DNA of 33,698 nucleotides from Actinomycetes bacterium (GTDB lineage: Bacteria; Actinomycetota; Acidimicrobiia; IMCC26256; Chersky-534): contig JAODBH010000047.1 of NCBI GenBank assembly GCA_025463865.1, positions 1 to 33,698 of the forward strand, in the 5' to 3' direction. This document shows positions 23,161-30,281 of the stretch, piece by piece. Every line of letters starts with the position of its first letter. Positions within the stretch are counted from its first letter, which is position 1. A program made the translations under genes and the position numbers. The notes beneath the pieces were generated by a model that was given only the letters and a program-made list of their open reading frames with translations, was not told the origin of the DNA and made no database searches.

Positions 23161-23721
23161 GTGGAAGGTAGCGAGCAGTTGGCGGTCATCATTCCGATGC
23201 TGAAGACGGTGGGCGCGGGCATCCTGCCCGAGCAGCTCGACGGCTCGACGCCGTGCACGTCGTTCACGGTCTCGGACGTCCGCGACCACATGACCGGTCT
23301 GGCCTCACTCTACGCGCCGGCCTTCCGGGGAGACGCGCCGCCCAACGATCGCGATCCCGCAAGGGCCGGCGACGAAGACCAGGCGGCGAGGTTCCAGCGC
23401 GCCATGGACGCGCTTCTCGATGCTGTCCAGAGCCCGGGCGCGCTGCAACGAACACTGGACACACCCTTCGGCCCGATGCCCGGTGCGGTGTTCGCTCGCC
23501 TCGTCGCGTTCGACGGCCTCGTTCACGGATGGGACCTCGCCACATCGACCCAGCAGCCCTGGGACCCGCCCGACGACCTCGTTGCCGAGGTGGACGCGTT
23601 CGCCCGGCAAGCGATCGCGCCGGAGATGCGCGACGGCGACACCTTCGCCCAGGAGACTCACGCACCACCTGACGCGACGCCGTTGCTCCGGCTCGTCGCC
23701 TTCAGCGGGCGCTCAGTGTGA
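23161..23721 (+). CDS. TIGR03086 / mycothiol-maleylpyruvate-isomerase-like (DinB-fold) protein
   Basis: The 186-residue protein has the DinB-like four-helix metal-binding layout of the actinobacterial TIGR03086 family: DGSTPCTSFTVSDVRDHMTG with the first His, AFDGLVHGWDLATSTQQP with the HGWDLA motif, and a C-terminal SGR segment (LLRLVAFSGRSV). Relatives are mycothiol-dependent isomerases or transferases; the metal is held by three His. The family is nearly confined to mycothiol-making actinobacteria, which supports the assignment of this window. GTG at 23161 follows GAGGAGGGC. Second gene of the cupin operon. Substrate unknown. Confidence 0.88.
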   Translation: MEGSEQLAVIIPMLKTVGAGILPEQLDGSTPCTSFTVSDVRDHMTGLASLYAPAFRGDAPPNDRDPARAGDEDQAARFQRAMDALLDAVQSPGALQRTLDTPFGPMPGAVFARLVAFDGLVHGWDLATSTQQPWDPPDDLVAEVDAFARQAIAPEMRDGDTFAQETHAPPDATPLLRLVAFSGRSV

Positions 23722-23810
23722 GGATTGTGCGGCGCGCTGACCCCAGGCGACCGCGTGCTGCGCCGAGCCCCGCCCGCTGGAGCGCCGGACCGGGCGACCG
23801 CGGCCGCACC

Positions 23811-23816
23811 TAGCAT
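23811..23816 (+). promoter_or_regulatory. -10 element placing transcription start on the TetR start codon
   Basis: TAGCAT lies so that its last base is six bases before GTG at 23823. Transcription would start at or within a base of the GTG, giving a leaderless mRNA, a common actinobacterial arrangement. There is no ribosome site before the GTG, which agrees. No clear -35 is seen. Confidence 0.4.
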
Positions 23817-23822
23817 GCGCGG

Positions 23823-24419
23823 GTGACCGCCCGTCGTATCGGTACCGAGACGTCGAAGACGCGTGCCGCGCTGCTCGACGCCGCCGAGCGGCTCATGGTC
23901 GACGGTGGATACGCCGCGGTGACGTCGCGCCGGGTCGCCGCGGAGGCCGGGGTCAAGCCGGCGCTCGTCCATTACTACTTCCGCACGATGGACGACCTGT
24001 TCCTGGCCCTGTACCGGCGCGGGGCCCAGCGCGGTCTCGAGCGCCAGGAGATGGTGCTCCAATCGCCGCAGCCGCTGTGGGCGCTCTGGGATTTCAGTCG
24101 GGAGCCGTACGGCACCAACCTGACGATGGAGTTCGTCGCGCTCGCCAACCATCGCAAGGAGATCCGGGCCGAGATCACCGCCTCGGCCGAGCGGTTCCGC
24201 AGTCGCCAGGTCGAGGCGCTGAGCGGGATCCTCGCCGGCTACGACCTCGACTCCGACGACTGGCCTCCGGTTGTCATCGCCGTCCTGATGTCGAGCGTGG
24301 CGCGATTCCTCGTGATCGAGGCCGAGACGCTCGAGATGTCGACCGGCCACGACGACACCGTTGCCGTCGTCGAACGGTTGCTTCGTCGGCTCGAGGGCGA
24401 TCGGGCACCGACCGCCTGA
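23823..24419 (+). CDS. TetR-family transcriptional regulator
   Basis: The 198-residue protein has a TetR DNA-binding domain (TRAALLDAAERLMVDGGYAA then SRRVAAEAGVKPALVHYYFRTMDDLFLALY) and a helical ligand domain (WDFSREPYGTNLTMEFVALA; AVLMSSVARFLVIEAETLEM). The start GTG at 23823 has no Shine-Dalgarno, in keeping with a leaderless transcript. It is convergent with the P450 gene, seven bases apart, and is the nearest regulator to the P450/SDR promoter with its perfect palindrome, so it may repress that cluster. That target is inferred from position only. Confidence 0.9.
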   Translation: MTARRIGTETSKTRAALLDAAERLMVDGGYAAVTSRRVAAEAGVKPALVHYYFRTMDDLFLALYRRGAQRGLERQEMVLQSPQPLWALWDFSREPYGTNLTMEFVALANHRKEIRAEITASAERFRSRQVEALSGILAGYDLDSDDWPPVVIAVLMSSVARFLVIEAETLEMSTGHDDTVAVVERLLRRLEGDRAPTA

Positions 24420-24426
24420 GTCGCCG

Positions 24427-25713
24427 TCACCCGACGCCGTCGGCCGGGGTCCACTCGATGTGGATGTCGTGCAGGCCGCGGAGCACCCATGTGGGCTCGT
24501 AGGAGAAATGGCGCGCGCCGACCGGGCCGTGGTGCTCCTCCGACAACGTGATGTCGCGCGTGCGATCGAGGATGCGCTCGAGGCTGATCCGGGCCTCGGC
24601 CCGCGCAAGCGGTCCGCCGGGGCAGGAGTGCGCACCGCGTCCGAACGCGATGTGCTCCCGGGCGTTGGGCCGGTCGAGGCGGAACTCGGCCGGGCACTCG
24701 AAGCGGCCGGGGTCGCGGTTGGCGGCGCCGTTGAGGAGCATCACCGGGGTCCCGGGGGCGATGTCGACGCCACCGATCGTCGCGGCCCGTTTCGCGAGAC
24801 GGAAGTCGGCCTTCACCGGGCTCTCGATGCGCAGCGCTTCCTCGATGAAGTTGGGGATGAGCTCGGGCTCCTCCCGCAGCTCGTCCTGGAGCTGCGGGTA
24901 CTCCGCGAGGTACTTCAGCGACGTGGCCAGCAGGCGCGCGGTCGTCTCCTGGCCGGCGGCGAACAAGAAGGTCGCGGACCGCACCACCGCGGTGACCTCC
25001 GGCGTGGAACCGTCGGGGTACTTCGCGAGCGCGAGGTCGGTGAGCACATCACCCTGTGGCTCCCGACGGCGGTCCTCGATGTATGTCGTGAAGCACTCGT
25101 CGAGCCATCCGAGGGCATTCATCGCCATGTCGCTCTGATCGCTGCCGATCTCACCGGGGTTGCCACTGAGCCCGAACCCGCGGCGGAAGCGCTCGTGCTC
25201 CGCCTCGGGCACACCGAGGACGTCGGCGACGACGAGCATGGCGAAGGGCTGCGCGTAGGCGCCGATGAACTCGCAGCGGCCGTCGGCGATGAACTCGTCG
25301 AGCTGCTGATCGGCCAACCGCCACATGAACGCCTCGTTCTCCTTGAGGCGCTTCGGCGTGATCAGCCGCATGAGCAGGGCCCGCTCCTGCGTGTGCGTCG
25401 GCGGGTCCATGGTGACCATGTGCTCGTTCATGGGCAGCTGGCCGCGGTAGCGCTCGATGATGTCGGCCACGTCGTCGCCGACGAGCGGGACCGGGAACGT
25501 CGCGAACGGGCCCACGACCGAGTTGCAGGAGGAGAACGTCTCGAGGTCGCGGTAGACCTCGGTCGCTTCGTCGTACCCCGACACCGCCAACACGCCGTGG
25601 TGCGCCAGCGGTGTGACCGGGCACTTCGCTCGCAGGTGCTCGAAGTAGGGGTACGGGTCCTCGTTGAGGGACGCGTCGCTGAAGAAGTCCACTTGGTCCA
25701 GGTCGGCGTCCAC
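24427..25713 (-). CDS. Cytochrome P450 monooxygenase
   Basis: The 428-residue protein is a soluble bacterial P450: PPTHTQERALLMRLITPKRL (C-helix), FLFAAGQETTARLLATSL (I-helix with the oxygen-activating AGxxTT), EEALRIESPV (ExxR) and heme loop FGRGAHSCPGG with ligand Cys364. It hydroxylates a hydrophobic substrate with electrons from a ferredoxin; the [3Fe-4S] ferredoxin at 26707 is a likely donor. GTG at 25713 has GGAGG just upstream. The longer frame upstream crosses the promoter region and is rejected. It is divergent from SDR, ferredoxin and a DapB-like dehydrogenase and shares their control region. No ferredoxin reductase is in the window. Confidence 0.95.
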   Translation of the reverse strand: MDADLDQVDFFSDASLNEDPYPYFEHLRAKCPVTPLAHHGVLAVSGYDEATEVYRDLETFSSCNSVVGPFATFPVPLVGDDVADIIERYRGQLPMNEHMVTMDPPTHTQERALLMRLITPKRLKENEAFMWRLADQQLDEFIADGRCEFIGAYAQPFAMLVVADVLGVPEAEHERFRRGFGLSGNPGEIGSDQSDMAMNALGWLDECFTTYIEDRRREPQGDVLTDLALAKYPDGSTPEVTAVVRSATFLFAAGQETTARLLATSLKYLAEYPQLQDELREEPELIPNFIEEALRIESPVKADFRLAKRAATIGGVDIAPGTPVMLLNGAANRDPGRFECPAEFRLDRPNAREHIAFGRGAHSCPGGPLARAEARISLERILDRTRDITLSEEHHGPVGARHFSYEPTWVLRGLHDIHIEWTPADGVG

Positions 25714-25739
25714 GAGTCCTCCGCAGGATGTTGGGCATA

Positions 25740-25748
25740 CGCTCAGCA
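25740..25748. promoter_or_regulatory. Half-site of the P450/SDR palindrome
   Basis: CGCTCAGCA repeats one arm of the palindrome at 25864-25883 in the same intergenic region, 27 bases upstream of the P450 GTG. Confidence 0.35.
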
Positions 25749-25863
25749 TTCGGAAGATAGGGGCAACGGGCCAGGACTGTCCATCGGGACCGGGTCCGTA
25801 CCGCGGGGTCGATACCGGCACCTTGTCCGCCACCGGTGGCGATGATAGGAATCCGGGCGAACG

Positions 25864-25883
25864 TGCTGAGCGGTCGCTCAGCA
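25864..25883. promoter_or_regulatory. Perfect 9+9 bp palindromic operator candidate
   Basis: TGCTGAGCG and CGCTCAGCA are separated by two bases (GT). It lies in the 241 bp region between the divergent P450 and SDR genes, 71-90 bases upstream of the SDR ATG. Size and symmetry fit a TetR-family operator. Confidence 0.55.
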
Positions 25884-25954
25884 GGCGGGGGCAGGAAGGG
25901 TGCGGCCTTGAGGAACCCGGGTCCGAAGACCGCGAGCTCCCGCGGAGTGCGGCC

Positions 25955-26695
25955 ATGAGCCGGGTCGCGGTCGTGACCGGGGCGGCGTCGGGCATCGGTC
26001 TCGGGGTCGCCCGTCGGTTCGCCGCCGACGGCGACCGGGTTGCGTTGCTCGACCGTCACGGTGAGGCCGCTGAGCAGGCCGCGAACGAGCTGCGCGAGCA
26101 GCGTGTGACGGCGATCGCGCTGGAAGTCGACGTGGCCGACTGGTTGGCGGTGAGCGACGCCTTCGACCGGGTCCGCGCCGAGCTCGGGCCCATCGGCGTT
26201 CTCGTCACCTCGGCCGGCATCGAGTCGTTCGACGCCGCCCTCGACATCACTCCGGAAAAATGGGCATCGATCCTCGCCGTGAACCTCACCGGCACGTTCG
26301 CGTGCATCCAGGCCGCCCTTCCCGACATGATCGACGCGGGCTGGGGGCGGATCGTCACCATCTCATCGTCGAGCGCGCAGTCTGGCGCGCCCCACATGGC
26401 GCACTACGCGGCCTCGAAGGGCGGCGTGATCGGGCTCACCAAGGCGTTGGCGAGGGAGCTGGCCGGCGTCGGCGTCACGGTCAACAGCGTGCCGCCGACG
26501 TTGGTCGACACGCCCATGGCGCGCGACGCGGAGGCTCGAGGGCTCGTCAGCGTTGACGCCATGGCTGCGATGGTCCCCCTGGGGCGGGCCGGAACGCCCG
26601 CTGACATCGCCGCGGCGTGCGCGTTCCTCTGTTCGGAGGAGGGCGGCTACATCACGGGTCAGCTCATCGGTGTGAACGGTGGGATGTACATCTAG
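25955..26695 (+). CDS. Short-chain dehydrogenase/reductase (SDR)
   Basis: The 246-residue protein is a classical SDR: cofactor motif TGAASGIG at 8-15, DVAD near 59, Asn110 (AVNLTGTF), active-site Ser in ISSSSAQSG near 138, Tyr151 and Lys155 (YAASK). LDRH after the second strand, with an Asp, suggests NAD(H). It oxidises an alcohol or reduces a ketone. ATG at 25955 has GGAG 8 bases upstream. It is 11 bases ahead of the ferredoxin gene on the same strand, so it likely oxidises an alcohol made by the divergent P450. Substrate unknown. Confidence 0.94.
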   Translation: MSRVAVVTGAASGIGLGVARRFAADGDRVALLDRHGEAAEQAANELREQRVTAIALEVDVADWLAVSDAFDRVRAELGPIGVLVTSAGIESFDAALDITPEKWASILAVNLTGTFACIQAALPDMIDAGWGRIVTISSSSAQSGAPHMAHYAASKGGVIGLTKALARELAGVGVTVNSVPPTLVDTPMARDAEARGLVSVDAMAAMVPLGRAGTPADIAAACAFLCSEEGGYITGQLIGVNGGMYI

Positions 26696-26706
26696 GAGAG
26701 GGCTCG

Positions 26707-26898
26707 ATGCGGATCGTGGTCGAATACAACCTCTGCGAGAGCAACGCGTTGTGCGTGGGCGCGGCGCCCGAGGTCTTCGAGGTGCGCGACGACGACTTCC
26801 TCTACGTCCTCGACGAGGAACCGCCCGAGGAGCTGCGGCTCGCGGTGGAGCAAGCGGTGCGCGTGTGCCCGAAGCAGGCGATCACGATCGTCGGGTAG
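26707..26898 (+). CDS. [3Fe-4S] ferredoxin
   Basis: The 63-residue protein has Cys10, Cys16 (C-x5-C) and Cys54-Pro, the three ligands of a [3Fe-4S] cluster, with the residue that would be the fourth ligand replaced by Ala-type residues. These small ferredoxins feed electrons to actinobacterial P450 enzymes, and one is adjacent here across the divergent promoter. ATG at 26707 follows GGAGAGGG. The SDR stop is 11 bases upstream. The acidic surface (VRDDDFLYVLDEEPPEE) is typical of redox-partner docking. The role as P450 partner is inferred from family and position. Confidence 0.92.
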   Translation: MRIVVEYNLCESNALCVGAAPEVFEVRDDDFLYVLDEEPPEELRLAVEQAVRVCPKQAITIVG

Positions 26899-26954
26899 CT
26901 GATCCCAAACGTCGAGTCCGGCAGTGTCGCGTGAGCAGGACGGAGTCACCACAG

Positions 26955-27998
26955 ATGGACGAGCAGCGGTACCGGGTCGCGCAGTGGGCAACGGGGAACA
27001 TCGGGCTTCGCTCGTTGCGCGCCGTCATCGAACACCCGCAGCTCGACCTGGTCGGGCTCTATGTGTACTCCGACGCCAAGGTGGGACGGGACGCGGGGGA
27101 GTTGTGCGGCCTCGACCCCGTCGGCGTGACCGCCACCCGGGACATCGACGACATCCTCGCCGCCGCACCCGACTGCGTGGTGTACATGGGCGACCGGGCG
27201 GACATCGATGTGATGTGCCAACTCCTGGAGGGGGGGATCAATCTGGTTTGCACCCGTAGCGAGTTCCACCGACCGGCCGGCCTGGACACCGACATCCGCA
27301 ACCGGATCGAGGCCGCGTGTGCAGAGGGCGGCACCACACTGCACAGCACGGGCGTCAGCCCCGGCTTCATCACCGAGGCCATGCCCTTCGTGCTCACCTC
27401 GATCCAGCGTCGGCTCGACTGCCTGACGATCGAGGAGTTCGCCGACATGTCCTCGCGGAACTCTCCGGAGATGATCTTCAAGCTGATGGGCTTCGGCCGT
27501 CAGCCCGAGGACTTCGATCCCACGGGGACGGCGCAACACGAGGTCGCCGCCTTCGGTCCCTCCCTTGCCATGGTGGCGGATGCGCTGTCGCTGCCCCTCG
27601 ATGACATCGTCGGTACGGGCGAGGCTGCCGTCGCTCGGAAGACGACCGAGATCGCGGCCGGCACGGTGGAGGCCGGAACCGTGGCCGCGCAGCGGTTCGA
27701 GGTGAAGGGCGTGCACGGGGGCCGGACCCTGCTCCGCTTCCGGGCCAATTGGTACCTGACGACGGACGTCGAGCCGGCGTGGGACCTCCGCGAGACCGGC
27801 TGGCACCTTCTCGTCGAGGGCGACACGCCTCTCGACATCGACATCCGGTTTCCGGTCCCCGCGGAGGAGTACCCCACGATGTCGCCGGGCCTCACCGCCC
27901 ACCGCCCGGTCAATGCGATTCCCTACGTCGTCGCCGCGTCACCTGGCATCCGGACGACGGCCGAGCTGCCCCAGATCATCGCCAACCTCGGACGGTGA
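26955..27998 (+). CDS. NAD(P)-dependent dehydrogenase of the DapB-like (amine dehydrogenase) family
   Basis: The 347-residue protein starts with a Rossmann strand-loop (RYRVAQWATGNIGLRSLRAV) containing a GNIG cofactor loop, followed by DLVGLYVYSDAKVGRDAGEL, as in dihydrodipicolinate-reductase-like and 2,4-diaminopentanoate-dehydrogenase-like proteins. Many actinobacterial copies sit in lipid or steroid catabolism clusters; their substrates are mostly unknown. ATG at 26955 has GGAG about 9 bases upstream; a GTG at 26931 would add eight residues. It follows the ferredoxin by 56 bases and is probably the last gene of the SDR operon. Its 3' end overlaps the convergent histidine kinase by 60 bases. 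Confidence 0.88.
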   Translation: MDEQRYRVAQWATGNIGLRSLRAVIEHPQLDLVGLYVYSDAKVGRDAGELCGLDPVGVTATRDIDDILAAAPDCVVYMGDRADIDVMCQLLEGGINLVCTRSEFHRPAGLDTDIRNRIEAACAEGGTTLHSTGVSPGFITEAMPFVLTSIQRRLDCLTIEEFADMSSRNSPEMIFKLMGFGRQPEDFDPTGTAQHEVAAFGPSLAMVADALSLPLDDIVGTGEAAVARKTTEIAAGTVEAGTVAAQRFEVKGVHGGRTLLRFRANWYLTTDVEPAWDLRETGWHLLVEGDTPLDIDIRFPVPAEEYPTMSPGLTAHRPVNAIPYVVAASPGIRTTAELPQIIANLGR

Positions 27999-29372
27999 CG
28001 CCGCCTTCGTCGACGACGTGAGGGGTTCGGCGCTCGGGAGATCGATGACGAAGCAGGCACCCGCGACGCCGTTCTCGACCGTGATCCGTCCGCCGTGGGC
28101 CATGACGATCGCACGGGTGATCGCCAGCCCGAGACCGGTGCCCGTGCCGTCACGCGTCCTGGCGTCGTCGATGCGGGCGAACCGTTCGAAGATCCGCTCC
28201 CGGTCCTCCTCCGGGATCCCGGCGCCGTCGTCGCTGATCCTCACCTCGACCCGATCGGCGAGCTCCTGCACCGATGCCGTGACCGCGCCCGCTGCATGAC
28301 GCTCGGCGTTCCCGAGGACGTTGCGCAATGCGCGTCGCAGCTGGTCGGGGTCACCCGTCGTCTGACCGGCGGACACGCGATTGGTGTCGACGACCACCCG
28401 TCCGCGGGACCGAATCCGTTGCGACTCCGCGAGCACCAGATCGTCGAGATCGACGGGGATGTGCGCGGGCGGATGCGGTTGCGCGTCGAGACGCGCCAAG
28501 GTCAGCAGGTCGTCGACGAGACGTTGCATCTCGGTCACCTCGAGGAGTGCCTCCCGCTCGCCGGATCTCCAGTCCGGCTCGTCCCGAGACGCGAGGTTGA
28601 CCTCCAACCGTGCCCGGAGCGACGTCAGCGGGCTCTGGAGCTCGTGCGACGCGTCACTCACGAACGCCTGCTGCCGGTCGGAGGCCTGACTGAGGCGCGC
28701 GAGCATCGCGTTCATCGTCCGCGCGAGACGCCCCACCTCGTCGTCGGTGCCGGGCTCGGGCACCCTGCGGTGGAGCTCACCTTCACCGATCTCGCTGACT
28801 TCCGAGCGGATCGCCTCCACCGGCCGCAGCGCCCGGCCCGCGACCTTCCAGGTCGTGAGACCGACGAGGCCGGCCAAGAGGGGCAGGCCGAACGCCAGCA
28901 CGATCGCGAGCCTGTCGGTCGTCTCGTCGACCGCACCGACACTGTCTCCGGCGTACACCGTCACCTTGCCGGTCGGCGTCGTGACGGTTCGGGCCGAGAT
29001 GCGGAAGGTCCGGCCGAGACGGGGGATCTCACGGGTGATGAGGATCGGAGCGTCGGAACCCGGCGCGGTCGTGACGACCCGTCCCGCGCCGCGGAGGTTC
29101 TCGCTCGCCGCGAGGACCTTCCCCGACGCGCCGACGACCTGCGTGAATGCGGTGTCCTCGTTCGCGGCGGTGAGCGTCTCCGGCAGCGCGCTCCGCTTGG
29201 CGAGGCCTGCGACGTCGGCGGCACGCGTGTCGGCACTCCGTTCGAGGCTGGTCAGGAGTGTGTTCCTCTGGACTGCGAGCAGCACGAGCGCGCCGATGAC
29301 CAGTGCGACGGTGACGACCAGGGTCGCGACGATCGTCGTGCGGATCCGGACGGTCGAGAACCAGCTACGCAT
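27939..29372 (-). CDS. Sensor histidine kinase
   Basis: The 477-residue membrane kinase has helix 1 at about 12-33, an extracytoplasmic sensor domain of about 115 residues, helix 2 at about 155-175, a HAMP domain (GRALRPVEAIRSEVSEIGEG), HisKA with phospho-acceptor His243 (SHELQSPL), and an ATPase domain with the N-box NVLGNAERH (Asn355), DDGAGIPEEDRERIF and GTGLGLAI. ATG at 29372 overlaps the response regulator stop by 8 bases, so the two are coupled. A 60-base convergent overlap with the DapB-like gene at its 3' end is unusual but both frames look intact. The signal sensed is unknown. Confidence 0.95.
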   Translation of the reverse strand: MRSWFSTVRIRTTIVATLVVTVALVIGALVLLAVQRNTLLTSLERSADTRAADVAGLAKRSALPETLTAANEDTAFTQVVGASGKVLAASENLRGAGRVVTTAPGSDAPILITREIPRLGRTFRISARTVTTPTGKVTVYAGDSVGAVDETTDRLAIVLAFGLPLLAGLVGLTTWKVAGRALRPVEAIRSEVSEIGEGELHRRVPEPGTDDEVGRLARTMNAMLARLSQASDRQQAFVSDASHELQSPLTSLRARLEVNLASRDEPDWRSGEREALLEVTEMQRLVDDLLTLARLDAQPHPPAHIPVDLDDLVLAESQRIRSRGRVVVDTNRVSAGQTTGDPDQLRRALRNVLGNAERHAAGAVTASVQELADRVEVRISDDGAGIPEEDRERIFERFARIDDARTRDGTGTGLGLAITRAIVMAHGGRITVENGVAGACFVIDLPSAEPLTSSTKAASPSEVGDDLGQLGRRPDAR

Positions 29373-30039
29373 CGGCGTCGATGCGGTATCCGGCGCCCCG
29401 GATCGTCTGGATCGTCGCCCGGCCGGACGGAAGGTCGAGCTTTCGGCGGAGTCTCCGTACGTACACCTCGACGATGTTGTCGTCCCCCTCGAAGGCGAAG
29501 TCCCACACGTGGTCGAGCAATTCGCGCTTGCTGACGGCTGAACCGGCCCGACGGGCGAGGAACTCGAGCACCGCGAACTCGCGCGGGCTCAGAGCGATCT
29601 CCTGGTCGCCGCGAAGACACAGGTGGGCGGCGGGGTCGAGGCGGAGGTCGCCGACCGTGATGACGGCCGGGCGTTCGTCCCGGCCCCGTCGGACCAGGGC
29701 ACGCAGGCGTGCGAGCAGCACGACGAACGAGAACGGCTTCGACAGGAAGTCGTCGGCGCCGGTGTCGAGCGCTTCGGCTTCGTCGTACTCCCCGTTCTTC
29801 GCGGTGAGCATCAGGATCGGCGTCCAGTTCCCGGCGTCGCGGAGCTCGGCGCAGAGGCGATAGCCGTTGATGCCCGGGAGCATCACGTCGAGCACGATGG
29901 CGTCGTACTGGCGTTCCGTCGCCATCCACTTGCCCTCGGTGCCTTCGAGGGCGACGTCGACGGCGTAGCCCTCCTGCTCGAGGCCGCGCTTGACCGTGGC
30001 CGCGAGGCGCTTGTCGTCCTCGACGACGAGGATCTTCAT
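29365..30039 (-). CDS. OmpR-family response regulator
   Basis: The 224-residue protein has a receiver domain with acidic pair Asp8-Asp9, phosphorylation site Asp51 (VLDVMLPG) and Lys101 (SKPFS), then an OmpR/PhoB winged helix (EIALSPREFAVLEFLARRAG; EGDDNIVEVYVRRLRRKL; IRGAGYRI). ATG at 30039 has GGAGG 6 bases upstream. It is the first gene of the two-component operon, and its product probably binds the TCAGCG repeats about 100 bases upstream, autoregulating the operon. It pairs with the kinase at 27939. Confidence 0.95.
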   Translation of the reverse strand: MKILVVEDDKRLAATVKRGLEQEGYAVDVALEGTEGKWMATERQYDAIVLDVMLPGINGYRLCAELRDAGNWTPILMLTAKNGEYDEAEALDTGADDFLSKPFSFVVLLARLRALVRRGRDERPAVITVGDLRLDPAAHLCLRGDQEIALSPREFAVLEFLARRAGSAVSKRELLDHVWDFAFEGDDNIVEVYVRRLRRKLDLPSGRATIQTIRGAGYRIDADA

Positions 30040-30134
30040 TGCCACCTCCGAGGCGTCCTGCCCGGCTTCCGTCGCACGAAGCATCGGACCGGTCCGGCGA
30101 CTCGCTCCACCGTATGGCCACCGGTTGAACGCTT

Positions 30135-30168
30135 GCTGAAAGTTCAGCGCTTCAGCGGATTGTCAGCG
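30135..30168. promoter_or_regulatory. TCAGCG repeats and dyad upstream of the response regulator
   Basis: TCAGCG occurs three times at 30144, 30152 and 30163; the first is also the right arm of GCTGAA-AG-TTCAGC (30135-30148). Read on the minus strand these are CGCTGA direct repeats upstream of the response regulator start, resembling the repeated boxes bound by OmpR-type regulators. The 242 bp region to 30281 is shared with the divergent membrane-protein gene. Confidence 0.5.
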
Positions 30169-30281
30169 CGTGAGGTTCACCATGGGGCAGTGCTCGAGGA
30201 CCGCCGATCGCGATCCCCCGAGACTCGAGCCCCGGAGAACGACGTGGACACGCGCAACGCATCGATCGAGCGTGACGGACG

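Noticed and set aside
24361-25845. 494-codon plus-strand open frame
   Set aside because: Antisense to the P450, whose motifs are complete; the composition is that of a shadow frame.
28095-29534. 479-codon plus-strand open frame
   Set aside because: Antisense to the histidine kinase; no recognisable domain.
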